A stretch of DNA of 18,242 nucleotides from Desulfobulbaceae bacterium (lineage in GTDB: Bacteria; Desulfobacterota; Desulfobulbia; Desulfobulbales; SURF-16), in assembly GCA_024763495.1 (NCBI GenBank), contig JANTFJ010000007.1, positions 1-18,242 on the forward strand, written 5' to 3'. Position numbers and translations under genes: made by a program. A model generated the notes under the pieces. That model was not told where the DNA came from. It searched no databases and saw nothing but the letters and a program-made list of their open reading frames with translations. Below, piece by piece: positions 1 through 7,705 of this stretch. Within the stretch, counting starts at the first letter, position 1. Each line of letters begins with the position of its first letter.

Positions 1-92
1 GCCGCCATGTGCCCGTTTCAACGCTCGCGATAATACATCAGGTATATCGCGGCGTTTAAACGGGTGCAGGGTGGTGTTCATGGAGCGCTTAC
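1..92 (-). repeat. Type C structured intergenic repeat, left end cut by the window
   Basis: The segment ends in GCGCTTAC (85-92), one terminal repeat of the type C element. It matches the reverse complement of the element at 5341-5461: shared blocks include the CCGCCATGTGC region, a loop reading GATAATACATC-GGTATATC, and the GTGCAGGGTGGTGTTC-TGGAGCGCTTAC end. Internally, 12-32 and 45-64 form a near-perfect hairpin (one mismatch and one bulge) around a 12-nt loop. The stem arms differ from those of the other copy while the loop is the same. Its other end lies outside the window. Confidence 0.75.
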
Positions 93-115
93 AAATATTC
101 AGTGCCGATCGTTGC

Positions 116-268
116 TAACTGCTCACAGGACACCGAATCTTTCGCAAGCAGGCTGACCTAAGTTATGACTAATACGCTGCGCCAGCCTGCTTGCAAAAAT
201 CTCCGGCACCCTGTAGTTACAATTAGGGTGGATAGCTAAATCAGGTAACTTATCCCTGTGAGCAGTTA
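116..268. repeat. Type B structured intergenic repeat (153 bp, perfect 14-bp terminal inverted repeats)
   Basis: TAACTGCTCACAGG (116-129) is the exact reverse complement of CCTGTGAGCAGTTA (255-268). Inside, GCAAGCAGGCTG (144-155) pairs perfectly with CAGCCTGCTTGC (183-194) around a loop containing TATGACTAATACGCTGC. That loop recurs in the copy at 17879-18036, whose stem arms are different. A downstream module, CTCCGGCACCCTGTAGTTAC and what follows, recurs in several fragments in this window. No open reading frame is present, so it resembles a MITE or structured repeat; no transposase is in the window. Confidence 0.85.
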
Positions 269-334
269 CTAAAAAAAAGACATTGTTACTGTTTTCATTT
301 TTCTATTTTACAAGGATATTCGAAAATTTTTTAA

Positions 335-364
335 TTGACAAAACGTCATCAGCAAGTTTATTAT
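335..364 (+). promoter_or_regulatory. Candidate sigma-70 promoter upstream of fusA
   Basis: TTGACA (335-340) and TATTAT (359-364) are separated by 18 bp in an AT-rich stretch, a good match to a housekeeping promoter. Transcription would start near 371, just ahead of the terminator-like hairpin at 393-421. If this promoter serves fusA, the message must therefore pass through that hairpin. The assignment is from motif only. Confidence 0.45.
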
Positions 365-392
365 TGTTATCTTTTGTTATGTTATTTCGCTA

Positions 393-421
393 ACGGCCTT
401 ATTTCCAGGGCCGTTTTTTTT
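393..421 (+). terminator. Intrinsic terminator (or attenuator) in the fusA leader
   Basis: ACGGCCTT and AGGGCCGT form an 8-bp stem (one G-T wobble) around a 6-nt loop, followed by eight T residues. This is a textbook Rho-independent terminator on the plus strand. It lies between the candidate promoter at 335-364 and the fusA start at 508. It may end an upstream transcript or act as a leader attenuator. Confidence 0.75.
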
Positions 422-507
422 AATTCTCCCAAATACCATAAGGCACTTTCCTGCGCATTTCATGCGTATATATGTATTATGGCTAACAACATTTAGCAGA
501 GCAAGTT

Positions 508-2586
508 ATGAAGAAGAAAGATCTGGAGAAATTACGCAATATCGGGATAAGTGCCCATATTGATTCCGGGAAAACCACCCTGACAGAACGTATCCTCTTT
601 TACACCCAGAAAATACACGCAATTCACGAAGTACGCGGCAAAGATGGCGTTGGCGCTACTATGGATTCCATGGAGTTGGAAAAAGAACGAGGCATTACAA
701 TTCAGTCAGCGGCAACTTATTGTAACTGGAATGGATATGATATCAATATAATTGACACGCCTGGACATGTTGATTTCACCATTGAAGTAGAGAGGGCACT
801 ACGTGTGCTGGACGGTGCAGTACTTATTCTATGTTCAGTCGGCGGAGTACAGTCCCAGAGCATCACTGTTAACCGTCAAATGACCCGCTACAAGGTGCCG
901 AGAATCGCATTTATTAACAAATGTGACCGTACTGGAGCCAACCCGTTACGCGTCAAGGATCAACTCCGGGACAAACTTGGTTTAAACGCTATTATGATGC
1001 AGATCCCAATTGGCCTTGAGGGTGATATGGAGGGAGTAATTGACCTGGTTTCAATGCAGGCCCTTTATTTTGACGGGGACAATGGAGAACATCTTCGTTA
1101 TGAAGAAATCCCTGACAATCTTCGGAATGAGGCTGAAAAATTTCGAGAGGAAATGCTTGACGCAGCCTCTATGTTTTCCGATGAATTGATGGAAGCTGTT
1201 CTTGAAGGTGAACCAACAGTTAACATGATTAATGAAGCCGTTCGCCAGGGAACAATCAGCCTGGAAATTACCCCTGTTTTCATTGGCTCAGCCTATAAAA
1301 ACAAGGGGGTACAACCATTGCTTGACGCTGTGGCCGATTACCTGCCAAATCCTATGGATATCGAAAATACGGCTCTTGATCTGGATAATGAAGAAGAAGA
1401 GATTATTCTTTCCTCTGATCCTGATGATCCCCTCGTAAGTCTTGCTTTTAAGCTGGAAGACGGCCGTTATGGACAATTGACCTACATTCGTATCTATCAG
1501 GGCATCATGACCAAAGGTGATACTATTATTAACTCCAGAACAGGCAAAAAAGTCAAGGTCGGACGCCTGGTACGCATGCACTCCAACGAGATGGAGGAAA
1601 TAGAGCAAAGCGGTCCGGGCGACATCATTGCTCTGTTCGGCGTGGACTGTGCCTCCGGAGACACTTTTGTGGCTAAGGAAATTAATTATTCCATGAGTTC
1701 CATGCATGTTCCGGCCCCGGTTATCTCCCTGGCCATTGTGCCTGAGGACAACAAGGCCCAGATTAACATGTCCAAGGCTCTAAATCGCTTTACCAAGGAA
1801 GATCCGACCTTTAGAAGCTATGTGGATCACGAGACTAATGAAACAATTATTTCCGGCATGGGCGAGCTTCATCTTGAGGTTTACATTGAACGGATGAAAC
1901 GTGAATATCATGCTGATGTTGTGGTTGGTGCGCCTCAGGTCGCCTATCGTGAAACTATTACCAAGAGAGCGGAATTCAATTATACCCACAAGAAACAGAC
2001 TGGTGGTTCCGGCCAGTTTGGACGAGTAGGCGGATACATGGAACCCCTTGAAGAGGGTGAATTCGAATTCGTTGATAAGATTGTCGGCGGCTCCATACCC
2101 AGAGAATTTATCTCTTCCTGCGAAAAAGGTTTTAACAAAAGCCTGGCCAAGGGAAAACTGGCAGGATTTCAGATTACTGGAGTTCGCTGCGTAATTAACG
2201 ATGGTGCTTCACATTCGGTTGATTCCTCTGATGTAGCCTTCCAGCTTGCTGCAGTGGGAGCTTTCAAAGAAGGCTATCAAAAGGCCGGGCCAGTTTTAAT
2301 GGAACCAATCATGAAGGTTGCCGTAGAAGGGCCGAGTGAATTTCAAGGCGGCATTATGGGCAGCTTGAACCAACGACGGGGAATTATCGTCGGCACCCTT
2401 GAAGAAGGTAACTATACTGCAGTTGAGGCCGAAGTCCCGCTTTCCGAGATGTTTGGCTACTCCACAGTTCTCCGCTCTCTTACCCAGGGCAAGGCCGAGT
2501 TTACTATGGAATTTGCCGCTTACCGCCAGGTTCCCAAGAGTGTAGCTGAAGAAGTAATAGCGGAAGCGCAAAAAAAAGAAAAATAG
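508..2586 (+). CDS. fusA: Elongation factor G (EF-G, translational GTPase)
   Basis: This 692-residue protein has full EF-G length. Its G domain carries G1 AHIDSGKTT (16-24), the switch region ERGIT (60-64), G3 DTPGH (83-87) and G4 NKCD (137-140). Domains II-V follow, including the domain [11 protein letters not shown] stretch and the [13 protein letters not shown] tip loop that retains the functional histidine. EF-G catalyses GTP-driven translocation of tRNA and mRNA on the ribosome. The IDSGKT form of G1 (most bacterial EF-Gs have IDAGKT) is typical of the EFG1 group shared by mitochondria, spirochaetes, planctomycetes and deltaproteobacteria; I infer a main translocase rather than a recycling paralogue. 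It stands alone, not in a str operon with rpsL, rpsG and tuf. The stop TAG is followed in frame by TAA because the terminal repeat of the element at 2586 begins on the last base of the stop codon. The Shine-Dalgarno sequence is weak. Confidence 0.97.
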   Translation: MKKKDLEKLRNIGISAHIDSGKTTLTERILFYTQKIHAIHEVRGKDGVGATMDSMELEKERGITIQSAATYCNWNGYDINIIDTPGHVDFTIEVERALRVLDGAVLILCSVGGVQSQSITVNRQMTRYKVPRIAFINKCDRTGANPLRVKDQLRDKLGLNAIMMQIPIGLEGDMEGVIDLVSMQALYFDGDNGEHLRYEEIPDNLRNEAEKFREEMLDAASMFSDELMEAVLEGEPTVNMINEAVRQGTISLEITPVFIGSAYKNKGVQPLLDAVADYLPNPMDIENTALDLDNEEEEIILSSDPDDPLVSLAFKLEDGRYGQLTYIRIYQGIMTKGDTIINSRTGKKVKVGRLVRMHSNEMEEIEQSGPGDIIALFGVDCASGDTFVAKEINYSMSSMHVPAPVISLAIVPEDNKAQINMSKALNRFTKEDPTFRSYVDHETNETIISGMGELHLEVYIERMKREYHADVVVGAPQVAYRETITKRAEFNYTHKKQTGGSGQFGRVGGYMEPLEEGEFEFVDKIVGGSIPREFISSCEKGFNKSLAKGKLAGFQITGVRCVINDGASHSVDSSDVAFQLAAVGAFKEGYQKAGPVLMEPIMKVAVEGPSEFQGGIMGSLNQRRGIIVGTLEEGNYTAVEAEVPLSEMFGYSTVLRSLTQGKAEFTMEFAAYRQVPKSVAEEVIAEAQKKEK

Positions 2587-2764
2587 TAACTGTTCAGCTG
2601 CACTTCAGCTGCACGCGATAAGTCTGTCTCACATAGCATTTTAGTATGCTGCGCCAGCCTTATCACGCACAGCTAAAGCGCACGGAGTCTCACTTCGTTC
2701 GCTTACCTCTGAACAGTTACAGGTCGGTGGTTGGGGCGGTTTTCGCCCCTACCTGAATAGTTAC
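2586..2764 (+). repeat. Type A structured intergenic repeat
   Basis: GTAACTGTTCAG (2586-2597) is the exact reverse complement of CTGAACAGTTAC (2709-2720), defining a 135-bp core. A tail to 2764 ends in CTGAATAGTTAC. Inside, 2608-2628 pairs with 2653-2673 (16 of 21 positions plus wobbles), with TAGTATGCTGC at the 3' side of the loop. The module CGGAGTCTCACTTCGTTCGC followed by TTACCTC (2683-2709) recurs in other element types. The tail folds as GGGGCG-GTTTT-CGCCCC. Near-identical copies lie at 8436-8632 and 18056-18242. It begins on the last base of the fusA stop codon. Confidence 0.88.
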
Positions 2765-2783
2765 GAAAAATAATTATTTTCCC

Positions 2784-2842
2784 GTAACCAGTTACAATTA
2801 CAGTGGTTAGCGCAATTAAAGCGCTTACCCGGTGAGTAGTTA
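2784..2842 (+). repeat. Partial type B repeat
   Basis: The stretch GTAACCAGTTACAATTACAG, then GTGGTTAGCG, GCGCTTACC and GGTGAGTAGTTA, matches the 3' half of the type B elements (compare 17977-18036 and 8262-8303). The 5' hairpin half is missing. The remaining 137 bases up to the next gene show no gene or convincing promoter. Confidence 0.7.
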
Positions 2843-2979
2843 TATCTTCCCTATAGTTACTGGGGGCTGACAACCAACCCGGCAAAGAGGAAAAAATTAT
2901 CACTGTTTTCATGACTCTTTTTCAGGCGTAAGGCATGAACAGCTCCCGGTACCACCGGATTTAAGACAGGATAGTAAAA

Positions 2980-3687
2980 ATGTTAAAAGAAGAATTAATC
3001 AACAGCAATCCCCTCCGCTCCCTCTGTTCTACTGAAAAGGCTGTATACGACCGCCGTGTCGGCCTGGTAATGGCAAGAGCCGGAGTCGGTAAAACCTCCC
3101 TGCTGGTACAAATTGCTTTAGACAACATGCTGCGCGGCAGAAACATTCTCCATGTCAGTATTGGTCAATCGCTGGATAAAACAAAAATATGGTATGAAGA
3201 TATCTTTAACCATATTGTTGAAGGTCATGATCCCCATGATATAGCCTCGATCCGTGAAGATATGATCCGTCGCCGGATGATTATGACCTTTAATGCTGAT
3301 ATTTTCAGCGTATCCAAGCTTGAAGAACGGCTGCGTGATCTGGTCGACCAGCATATTTTCCATCCTGATTGTGTGCTGGTTGATGGTTTTGACTGTGCCT
3401 TGACAGATAAAAAGGAGCTGAACGCGATACGACAACTAATGGTTGACATGGACATGAATGTCTGGATAACTTCGCGCAGTCATCGTGACGATCAACGGGT
3501 CAGCAAATCCGGCGTTCCAGCTCCCTGCCATGAACTGGACAGTCTCTTTGATACGGTAATTGTTCTGGAGCCCAAACCGGAAGAAAAATCTATTGCCTTG
3601 AAACTAATTAAGGATACGGCAGACATTTCCAGCCTTACCGCTCACATTAACCTTGATCCTGCTACTTTGATGCTGAAAAAAGGATAA
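2980..3687 (+). CDS. RecA/KaiC-like P-loop ATPase of unknown function
   Basis: The 235-residue soluble protein has a Walker A motif, ARAGVGKT (32-39), followed by a helix. A RecA-type core follows, with a hydrophobic strand ending in VLVDG (132-136) as Walker B and a WITSRSHR segment (162-169) where RecA-fold proteins place a sensor strand. This resembles the ATPase core of DnaB/KaiC/RadA-type proteins without their extra domains. The ATG is preceded by AGGAT at good spacing. Only 13 nt separate it from the HisA-like gene downstream, so the two are probably co-transcribed. There is no signal peptide or membrane segment. I recognise the fold but not the function; similar proteins occur in deltaproteobacteria annotated only as cytoplasmic proteins. 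The link to HisA is by position only. Confidence 0.85.
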   Translation: MLKEELINSNPLRSLCSTEKAVYDRRVGLVMARAGVGKTSLLVQIALDNMLRGRNILHVSIGQSLDKTKIWYEDIFNHIVEGHDPHDIASIREDMIRRRMIMTFNADIFSVSKLEERLRDLVDQHIFHPDCVLVDGFDCALTDKKELNAIRQLMVDMDMNVWITSRSHRDDQRVSKSGVPAPCHELDSLFDTVIVLEPKPEEKSIALKLIKDTADISSLTAHINLDPATLMLKKG

Positions 3688-3700
3688 ACGGGATTTTGCC

Positions 3701-4468
3701 GTGCAATTCAGACCCTGCATAGATCTGCATGATGGCCGGGTTAAGCAGATTGTCGGTTCAACTCTGTCCGATAACTGTTCTTCCGAGCTCAAGGTTAATT
3801 TTTCTTCAAGTCATCCTCCTGCTTATTACGCTGAAATGTATCGCCGGGATAATCTTACCGGCGGTCATATCATTATGCTCGGTCCCGATAATGAAAAGGC
3901 AGCCGCAGAAGCCCTGGCCGCCTGGCCCGGCGGCCTGCAGATCGGCGGAGGAATAAATATCGACAATGCCGTCCACTGGCTTGATAAAGGGGCTGCCGCT
4001 GTTATAGTCACTTCCTATGTCTTCCGGAACGGTAAAATAAACAGGGAACGTCTTCATTCTCTGGCAGAGAAAGTGGGACGGGACAGGCTGGTAATTGATC
4101 TCAGCTGCCGGAAAAAGGACGAACATTATTATATCGTCACTGACCGCTGGCAGAAATTTACCAGAGAAATAATCTCACCTGAAACTCTTGACTATTTTGC
4201 CGGCTTCTGCACGGAATTCCTGGTACACGCAGTTGACGTAGAAGGGCAATGCCGGGGAATTGAAATTGACCTGGCAGAAATGCTGGGCAAATGGGCCACC
4301 ATTCCCACCACCTATGCCGGGGGGATCAAGAACATCGCTGACCTTGAACTGCTTAACACCCTGGGCCATGGACGGCTTAACGCCACCGTGGGCAGCGGCC
4401 TTGACATCTTTGGCGGCAATGCCATGACCTACTCGGAAGCTGTTGCCTTTCATTATCGACACAATTAA
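3701..4468 (+). CDS. hisA: Eukaryotic-type HisA (ProFAR isomerase)
   Basis: HisA converts ProFAR to PRFAR by an Amadori rearrangement in histidine synthesis. This 255-residue TIM-barrel protein carries the signatures of the eukaryotic (yeast HIS6) branch rather than standard bacterial HisA: FRPCIDLHDGRVKQIVGSTL (3-22), GGHIIMLG (54-61), GGLQIGGGI (77-85), VTSYVF (103-108), RLVIDLSCRKK (129-139), IVTDRWQKFT (145-154) and the SGLDIFGGN end (232-240). The general acid/base aspartates are expected at D8 and D133. The start is GTG, with GGGA about 7 nt upstream, because the conserved N-terminal strand begins right after it. It sits in a unit with a P-loop ATPase and a transporter, away from other his genes. 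It may be the organism's only HisA or a second one; the rest of the genome would decide. Confidence 0.9.
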   Translation: MQFRPCIDLHDGRVKQIVGSTLSDNCSSELKVNFSSSHPPAYYAEMYRRDNLTGGHIIMLGPDNEKAAAEALAAWPGGLQIGGGINIDNAVHWLDKGAAAVIVTSYVFRNGKINRERLHSLAEKVGRDRLVIDLSCRKKDEHYYIVTDRWQKFTREIISPETLDYFAGFCTEFLVHAVDVEGQCRGIEIDLAEMLGKWATIPTTYAGGIKNIADLELLNTLGHGRLNATVGSGLDIFGGNAMTYSEAVAFHYRHN

Positions 4469-5346
4469 TGCGCTGGTGGTATTTTCTTCTTCTCACTGGA
4501 GTTCTCTGTATAAGCACCTCCGCCATCCTGGTGACCCTGGCGGCTGCCCCGCCTACAGTTGCTGCTTTTTACCGTAATTTATTCGCCACGCTTATCTGGC
4601 TGATTCCCATCTTTAAAACCCATCCTTTTACGCCCCGTCTTTTTCAGCGAAACAGTGAAAAAAAGCATTGTGCCGCGAGTCTTTTTGCTCTGCTCGGCCT
4701 GTTTTTTGCCGCTGATCTCTGGGCCTGGCACCGATGCATAATCGCCCTTGGTGCCGGTCCTGCTACCTTGCTGGGAAATCTCCAGGTCCTGATTGTCTCC
4801 CTGCTGGCCATGTTCCTTTTCAAGGAAAAACTAAAAAAATATTACTGGCCCGGCTGCCTGCTCGCCTTGTTGGGCATAGCCATGCTTACCCTGACCAGGG
4901 GCATTGGCCAGTCAGTTATCATCGGACTGGCCTTAGGCCTGTTCACGGCATTGACATATTCTTTTTTCCTGATAATTTTAAAACTGTTAAACAGTTATCG
5001 GACAACTCCACAGCAGATTCTTTTCTGGGTTGCCTTTTGTACAGCCATTTTTCTTCTTGTCCCGCTCCTCCTCGAAGGACAATCCCTGGCCCTGACCACG
5101 ACATCGCTGCTCTGGCTGCTGCTCCACGCTTTTATTTCGTCAGTAGCGGGCTGGTGGCTGATCATTACGGCCATGAATCATCTGCCGGTGTCAATTGCCT
5201 CTGCCCTGTTACTCCTGCAACCTGTTTTAACCAGCATCTGGGGAGAAATATTTCTTGGTCAGAGCTTAAGCCTGGTGCAGATCATCGGTATTATTCTTGC
5301 CATAGGTGGAATACGGCTGGCTGCAGGACAGACCGGTAAGAGGTAA
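4468..5346 (+). CDS. EamA/DMT-family transporter
   Basis: The 292-residue protein is strongly hydrophobic, with about ten predicted membrane helices arranged as two EamA repeats (roughly residues 4-140 and 150-288). The second ends in the typical ASALLLLQPVLTSIWGE and IGIILAIGGI stretches. Family members are inner-membrane exporters of amino acids, nucleotides or other metabolites; the substrate cannot be read from the sequence. The start overlaps the hisA stop by one base (TAATG), so the genes are translationally coupled. The stop codon lies within the terminal repeat AGGTAAGCGC of the type C element at 5341, so the final residues and the stop are supplied by the repeat. Pairing with HisA suggests a metabolite link, but this is inference. 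Confidence 0.92.
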   Translation: MRWWYFLLLTGVLCISTSAILVTLAAAPPTVAAFYRNLFATLIWLIPIFKTHPFTPRLFQRNSEKKHCAASLFALLGLFFAADLWAWHRCIIALGAGPATLLGNLQVLIVSLLAMFLFKEKLKKYYWPGCLLALLGIAMLTLTRGIGQSVIIGLALGLFTALTYSFFLIILKLLNSYRTTPQQILFWVAFCTAIFLLVPLLLEGQSLALTTTSLLWLLLHAFISSVAGWWLIITAMNHLPVSIASALLLLQPVLTSIWGEIFLGQSLSLVQIIGIILAIGGIRLAAGQTGKR

Positions 5347-5461
5347 GCGCTCCACGAACACCACCCTGCACGTGCTTCAACCCAGTGATATACCGATGTA
5401 TTATCGCACGCACATGGCGGTGCTTATTTTTGCAAAATGCCTCGGAGTCTGGCGCTTACCT
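5341..5461 (+). repeat. Type C structured intergenic repeat (121 bp)
   Basis: AGGTAAGCGC (5341-5350) is the exact reverse complement of GCGCTTACCT (5452-5461). The interior matches the reverse complement of 1-92 over most of its length, with the loop GATATACC-GATGTATTATC conserved. CGGAGTCT followed by GCGCTTACCT near the right end is the same module found in type A and type D elements. The left terminal repeat contains the stop codon of the EamA gene. Confidence 0.8.
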
Positions 5462-5474
5462 GATTTGAGAAAAA

Positions 5475-5747
5475 ATGTCTATTATCGAACAACCTCCCAG
5501 GTGTACTTTGTTGAACATTATCGGCAAGAATAATAAAACACAAGAATTCAGAATGAACGAAAAAAATAAAACCAGACGGCCTGACATTGACCCTGAAAAC
5601 CTGGAACTGCTGGCCCTCAAGATCAGGCCCGATCTTTACCGGGCCTTCAGGCGCTGTACCTGGATTATTATCCATGAAACAGGTCGCAGCCAAATTGAAG
5701 TGTTCAATGAAATGGTAGAAGATTTTCTAAAAAAACACGGCTGCTGA
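5475..5747 (+). CDS. Small ribbon-helix-helix-like protein
   Basis: The reading frame encodes 90 residues from 5475, or 64 from the internal ATG at 5553. The conserved-looking part is the C-terminal 45 residues: a short strand LLALKI, a helix starting at PDLYRAFRRC, a GRS turn (ETGRSQ) and a second helix VFNEMVEDFLKKHG. This is the order of an Arc/CopG/ParD ribbon-helix-helix DNA-binding domain, so a dimeric transcriptional or plasmid-type regulator is plausible. No toxin-like partner lies next to it. Both possible starts have poor Shine-Dalgarno sequences; the region before 5553 is AT-rich and may be leader. The gene converges with the hydantoinase-like gene, leaving 6 nt between them. Family assignment is from pattern only. 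Confidence 0.6.
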   Translation: MSIIEQPPRCTLLNIIGKNNKTQEFRMNEKNKTRRPDIDPENLELLALKIRPDLYRAFRRCTWIIIHETGRSQIEVFNEMVEDFLKKHGC

Positions 5748-5753
5748 CAACTA

Positions 5754-7400
5754 TCAGCCCTCAGCGGCAATTAACAGGGCTCCCAGGGCATTGCCCACCT
5801 CATAATATTCCGGGAAAACCGCCTCTGTCTGTAATTTTTCGGCAACCCCGGGCAATAGACAATGAGCAGCTGCACCAATACCTATAAGCGGAATTTTCAA
5901 AGAAAACGAAATACCTACCACCTTATTATTTCGGTAGTCAGGGAAAACTCCCTCCAACCCTTTACTGGTCTCTATTTTAAGGATATAATCAAGAATAGAA
6001 TCAACAATTTTTTCTTCAGTGGCGTTAAGTACCCGTAAGCAGAATTCCTCTGCGGTAATTTTCATTTCAGCAGCGAGGATAGCCGCGCCTTTCCGGGCCG
6101 GTTCAGGGTCGCCGATATCAAGTCGGCCTAAAACGTGCAGAGCATCAGTAGGAGTAAAACCAGCACCGATTACAGTCTGGGTTCTGACAAGATCATCGAT
6201 CTGCTTCATGAGACTGATCTCTGCAATATTGAGTCCTTCTTTAATTTCAGCCGGAGTTGACGGGCCATTATCGGCGACATATTGCAAAACAGGATCACTC
6301 TGGATTATCTCAACATCCAGCCCCGGCAACAGGGAAACGCACTGTGACCTGAGACCGGAGCCTAACCAGTCAGGCACCGGGGTATCCTGAGATAAGGCCA
6401 GGGGAACTACCCGGCCCGGCCCCACGCTCACTTGCCCTATATTATTTAAAACAACATGACTGTCACCGCCAATACCGCTGGTGAACATCTCTACCGCATC
6501 AACATGAGTCTGCCATTCGCCGATCATGCTGCCATCCTGATCAATCCTGGGCTTACCTTGATGAATCATGGTTATGTCAGTCGTGGTTCCGCCGACATCA
6601 ACGATAAGCGCGTCTTTTTCATTGGAACAGGTAGCGCCATATAAAGCTGTCGCGGCCGGGCCGCTTGCAAAAGTAGCGGCAGCGTTTTTTACCGCTTCTT
6701 CCATCTTCATTGGTGTTGCATCACCCTTGACAATTACCACTTTGTCAGTCAGATCAAGCTTACCAAGGGCAATACGCATACCAGCAAAAAAATCTACCAT
6801 TACCGGCATCAACCTGGCATTTAATACTGCGGTAGCAGCCCGTTCCCGAACTCCCGGCCTATCACTAATCTTATGGGAACAGAATACCGGCTTGCCCGGA
6901 TCTATCAGATCAATTGCCTTTTTCACCACCTTTTCGTGGACAGGATTTATTATGCTCATTGCCGCGCTCACCGCATAGGCCTGCACATGATCTTTAAAAT
7001 CACCAATATGATCAATCAGGTCTTCCATATCCAGTGGATGATCCTCTTCGCCAAGATGATTATGACCTCCATGAAGATAACGGATCAGGGCAATGGGTAA
7101 AACAAACGACTTGACCCCGCCTACCACCAACAGTCCCACCTTGGCTCCTTTACCTTCAACTACGGCGTTGGTTGCCAGGGTAGTAGATACGGCTATTGTT
7201 TCTATTTCCGTGGCCCCAACCTTTCCGTCGGACAAAATCTCTTGCAAACCAGCACTTATGCCGATACTGAGATTATGATGAGTAGTAGATTTCTTGGCTG
7301 CAGCCATTACCCTGTTATCCTTCAGGTCAACCAGCACCACATCAGTATAGGTGCCGCCGGTGTCAATTCCTATGCCGTATTTCTTATTTTTTTCTGTCAT
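5754..7400 (-). CDS. Hydantoinase/oxoprolinase-family protein (HyuA-like)
   Basis: The 548-residue protein has the ASKHA nucleotide-binding layout of HyuA/5-oxoprolinase: phosphate-1 motif DTGGTYTD (13-20), the VSTTLATNAVVEGKGAKVGLL stretch of the N-terminal domain (about 71-91), phosphate-2 motif DVGGTTTD (268-275) and GIGGDS (309-314). Such proteins couple ATP hydrolysis to opening of cyclic amides (hydantoins, oxoproline) or to related carboxylations. It is shorter than typical HyuA (about 650-700), and its C-terminal third differs, carrying a GVFPDYRNNKVVGISFSLKI stretch instead. No HyuB partner adjoins it. Both facts argue against a classical hydantoinase and leave the substrate open. 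The ATG has GGAT about 9 nt upstream. The gene is isolated: repeats lie upstream and a convergent gene downstream. Confidence 0.85.
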   Translation of the reverse strand: MTEKNKKYGIGIDTGGTYTDVVLVDLKDNRVMAAAKKSTTHHNLSIGISAGLQEILSDGKVGATEIETIAVSTTLATNAVVEGKGAKVGLLVVGGVKSFVLPIALIRYLHGGHNHLGEEDHPLDMEDLIDHIGDFKDHVQAYAVSAAMSIINPVHEKVVKKAIDLIDPGKPVFCSHKISDRPGVRERAATAVLNARLMPVMVDFFAGMRIALGKLDLTDKVVIVKGDATPMKMEEAVKNAAATFASGPAATALYGATCSNEKDALIVDVGGTTTDITMIHQGKPRIDQDGSMIGEWQTHVDAVEMFTSGIGGDSHVVLNNIGQVSVGPGRVVPLALSQDTPVPDWLGSGLRSQCVSLLPGLDVEIIQSDPVLQYVADNGPSTPAEIKEGLNIAEISLMKQIDDLVRTQTVIGAGFTPTDALHVLGRLDIGDPEPARKGAAILAAEMKITAEEFCLRVLNATEEKIVDSILDYILKIETSKGLEGVFPDYRNNKVVGISFSLKIPLIGIGAAAHCLLPGVAEKLQTEAVFPEYYEVGNALGALLIAAEG

Positions 7401-7440
7401 AATTTGTTATCCGATTGTGGAATATGATTCGCGAAATAGT

Positions 7441-7504
7441 ACCCGGTGAGCAGTTACAATTAGGGGGTTTACGACGTTCCAGCACTTACCCCGTGAGTAG
7501 TTAC
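7441..7504 (+). repeat. Partial type B repeat upstream of the HyuA-like gene
   Basis: GGTGAGCAGTTACAATTAGG followed by GGGTTTACGACG, GCACTTACCCC and GTGAGTAGTTAC matches the right half of type B elements. It lies about 40 bp upstream of the minus-strand HyuA-like gene, so that gene's promoter probably overlaps it or lies in the short space between. Confidence 0.65.
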
Positions 7505-7541
7505 GTTTTTTGTTACAGCTTCCCAGAAGTAAGGCACTAAG
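7505..7541 (+). repeat. Short direct repeat, first copy (second at 8180-8216)
   Basis: The stretch TTTTTTGTTACAGCTTC-CAG-AGTAA-CACTAA occurs here and, with a few substitutions, at 8180-8216 in the same orientation. Each copy abuts a type B fragment (left-adjacent here, right-adjacent at 8211). They look like ancient flanking sequence duplicated with the elements. Confidence 0.5.
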
Positions 7542-7562
7542 CTTTTTCCTAAGACTCGGCTT

Positions 7563-7585
7563 GAAAAAAGAGGCCCCTTCGGGGC
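7563..7585 (-). terminator. Minus-strand intrinsic terminator with no gene upstream
   Basis: Read on the minus strand, GCCCC-GAA-GGGGC (7585-7573) is followed by CTC and TTTTTT. The plus strand has no T-run after the hairpin. No minus-strand protein gene lies between here and 9780. It therefore ends either an unseen small RNA or a gene now lost. Confidence 0.6.
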
Positions 7586-7705
7586 AGTTGAATCTGCAAT
7601 CATGATGCATATATTTATTGAGTATAGCCCTCGTGAAATTTAATCATATAATTACGCGTAAAGCCTGCAATAGCGGGGAATTGAACCATAATTGGACACT
7701 CACTT

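Noticed and set aside
1288..1707. 139-residue minus-strand open frame within fusA
   Set aside because: It is an antisense shadow of a strongly conserved gene, without a ribosome site or family resemblance.
4734..5339. 201-residue plus-strand frame overlapping the EamA gene
   Set aside because: It is out of frame with a clear membrane transporter, rich in P/S/R/H as expected of a shifted frame.
5741..5765. Hairpin between the two convergent genes as a bidirectional terminator
   Set aside because: A GGCTG/TCAGCC-type stem can be drawn but there is no T-run on either strand.
7407..7610. 67-residue minus-strand open frame upstream of the HyuA-like gene
   Set aside because: It runs through a repeat fragment and the terminator hairpin, has no ribosome site and no recognisable composition.
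7660..7690. tRNA T-arm-like sequence on the minus strand (GGTTCAATTCCCCGC)
   Set aside because: The loop bases fit, but the five flanking bases on each side do not pair and no acceptor, D or anticodon arm is found upstream.
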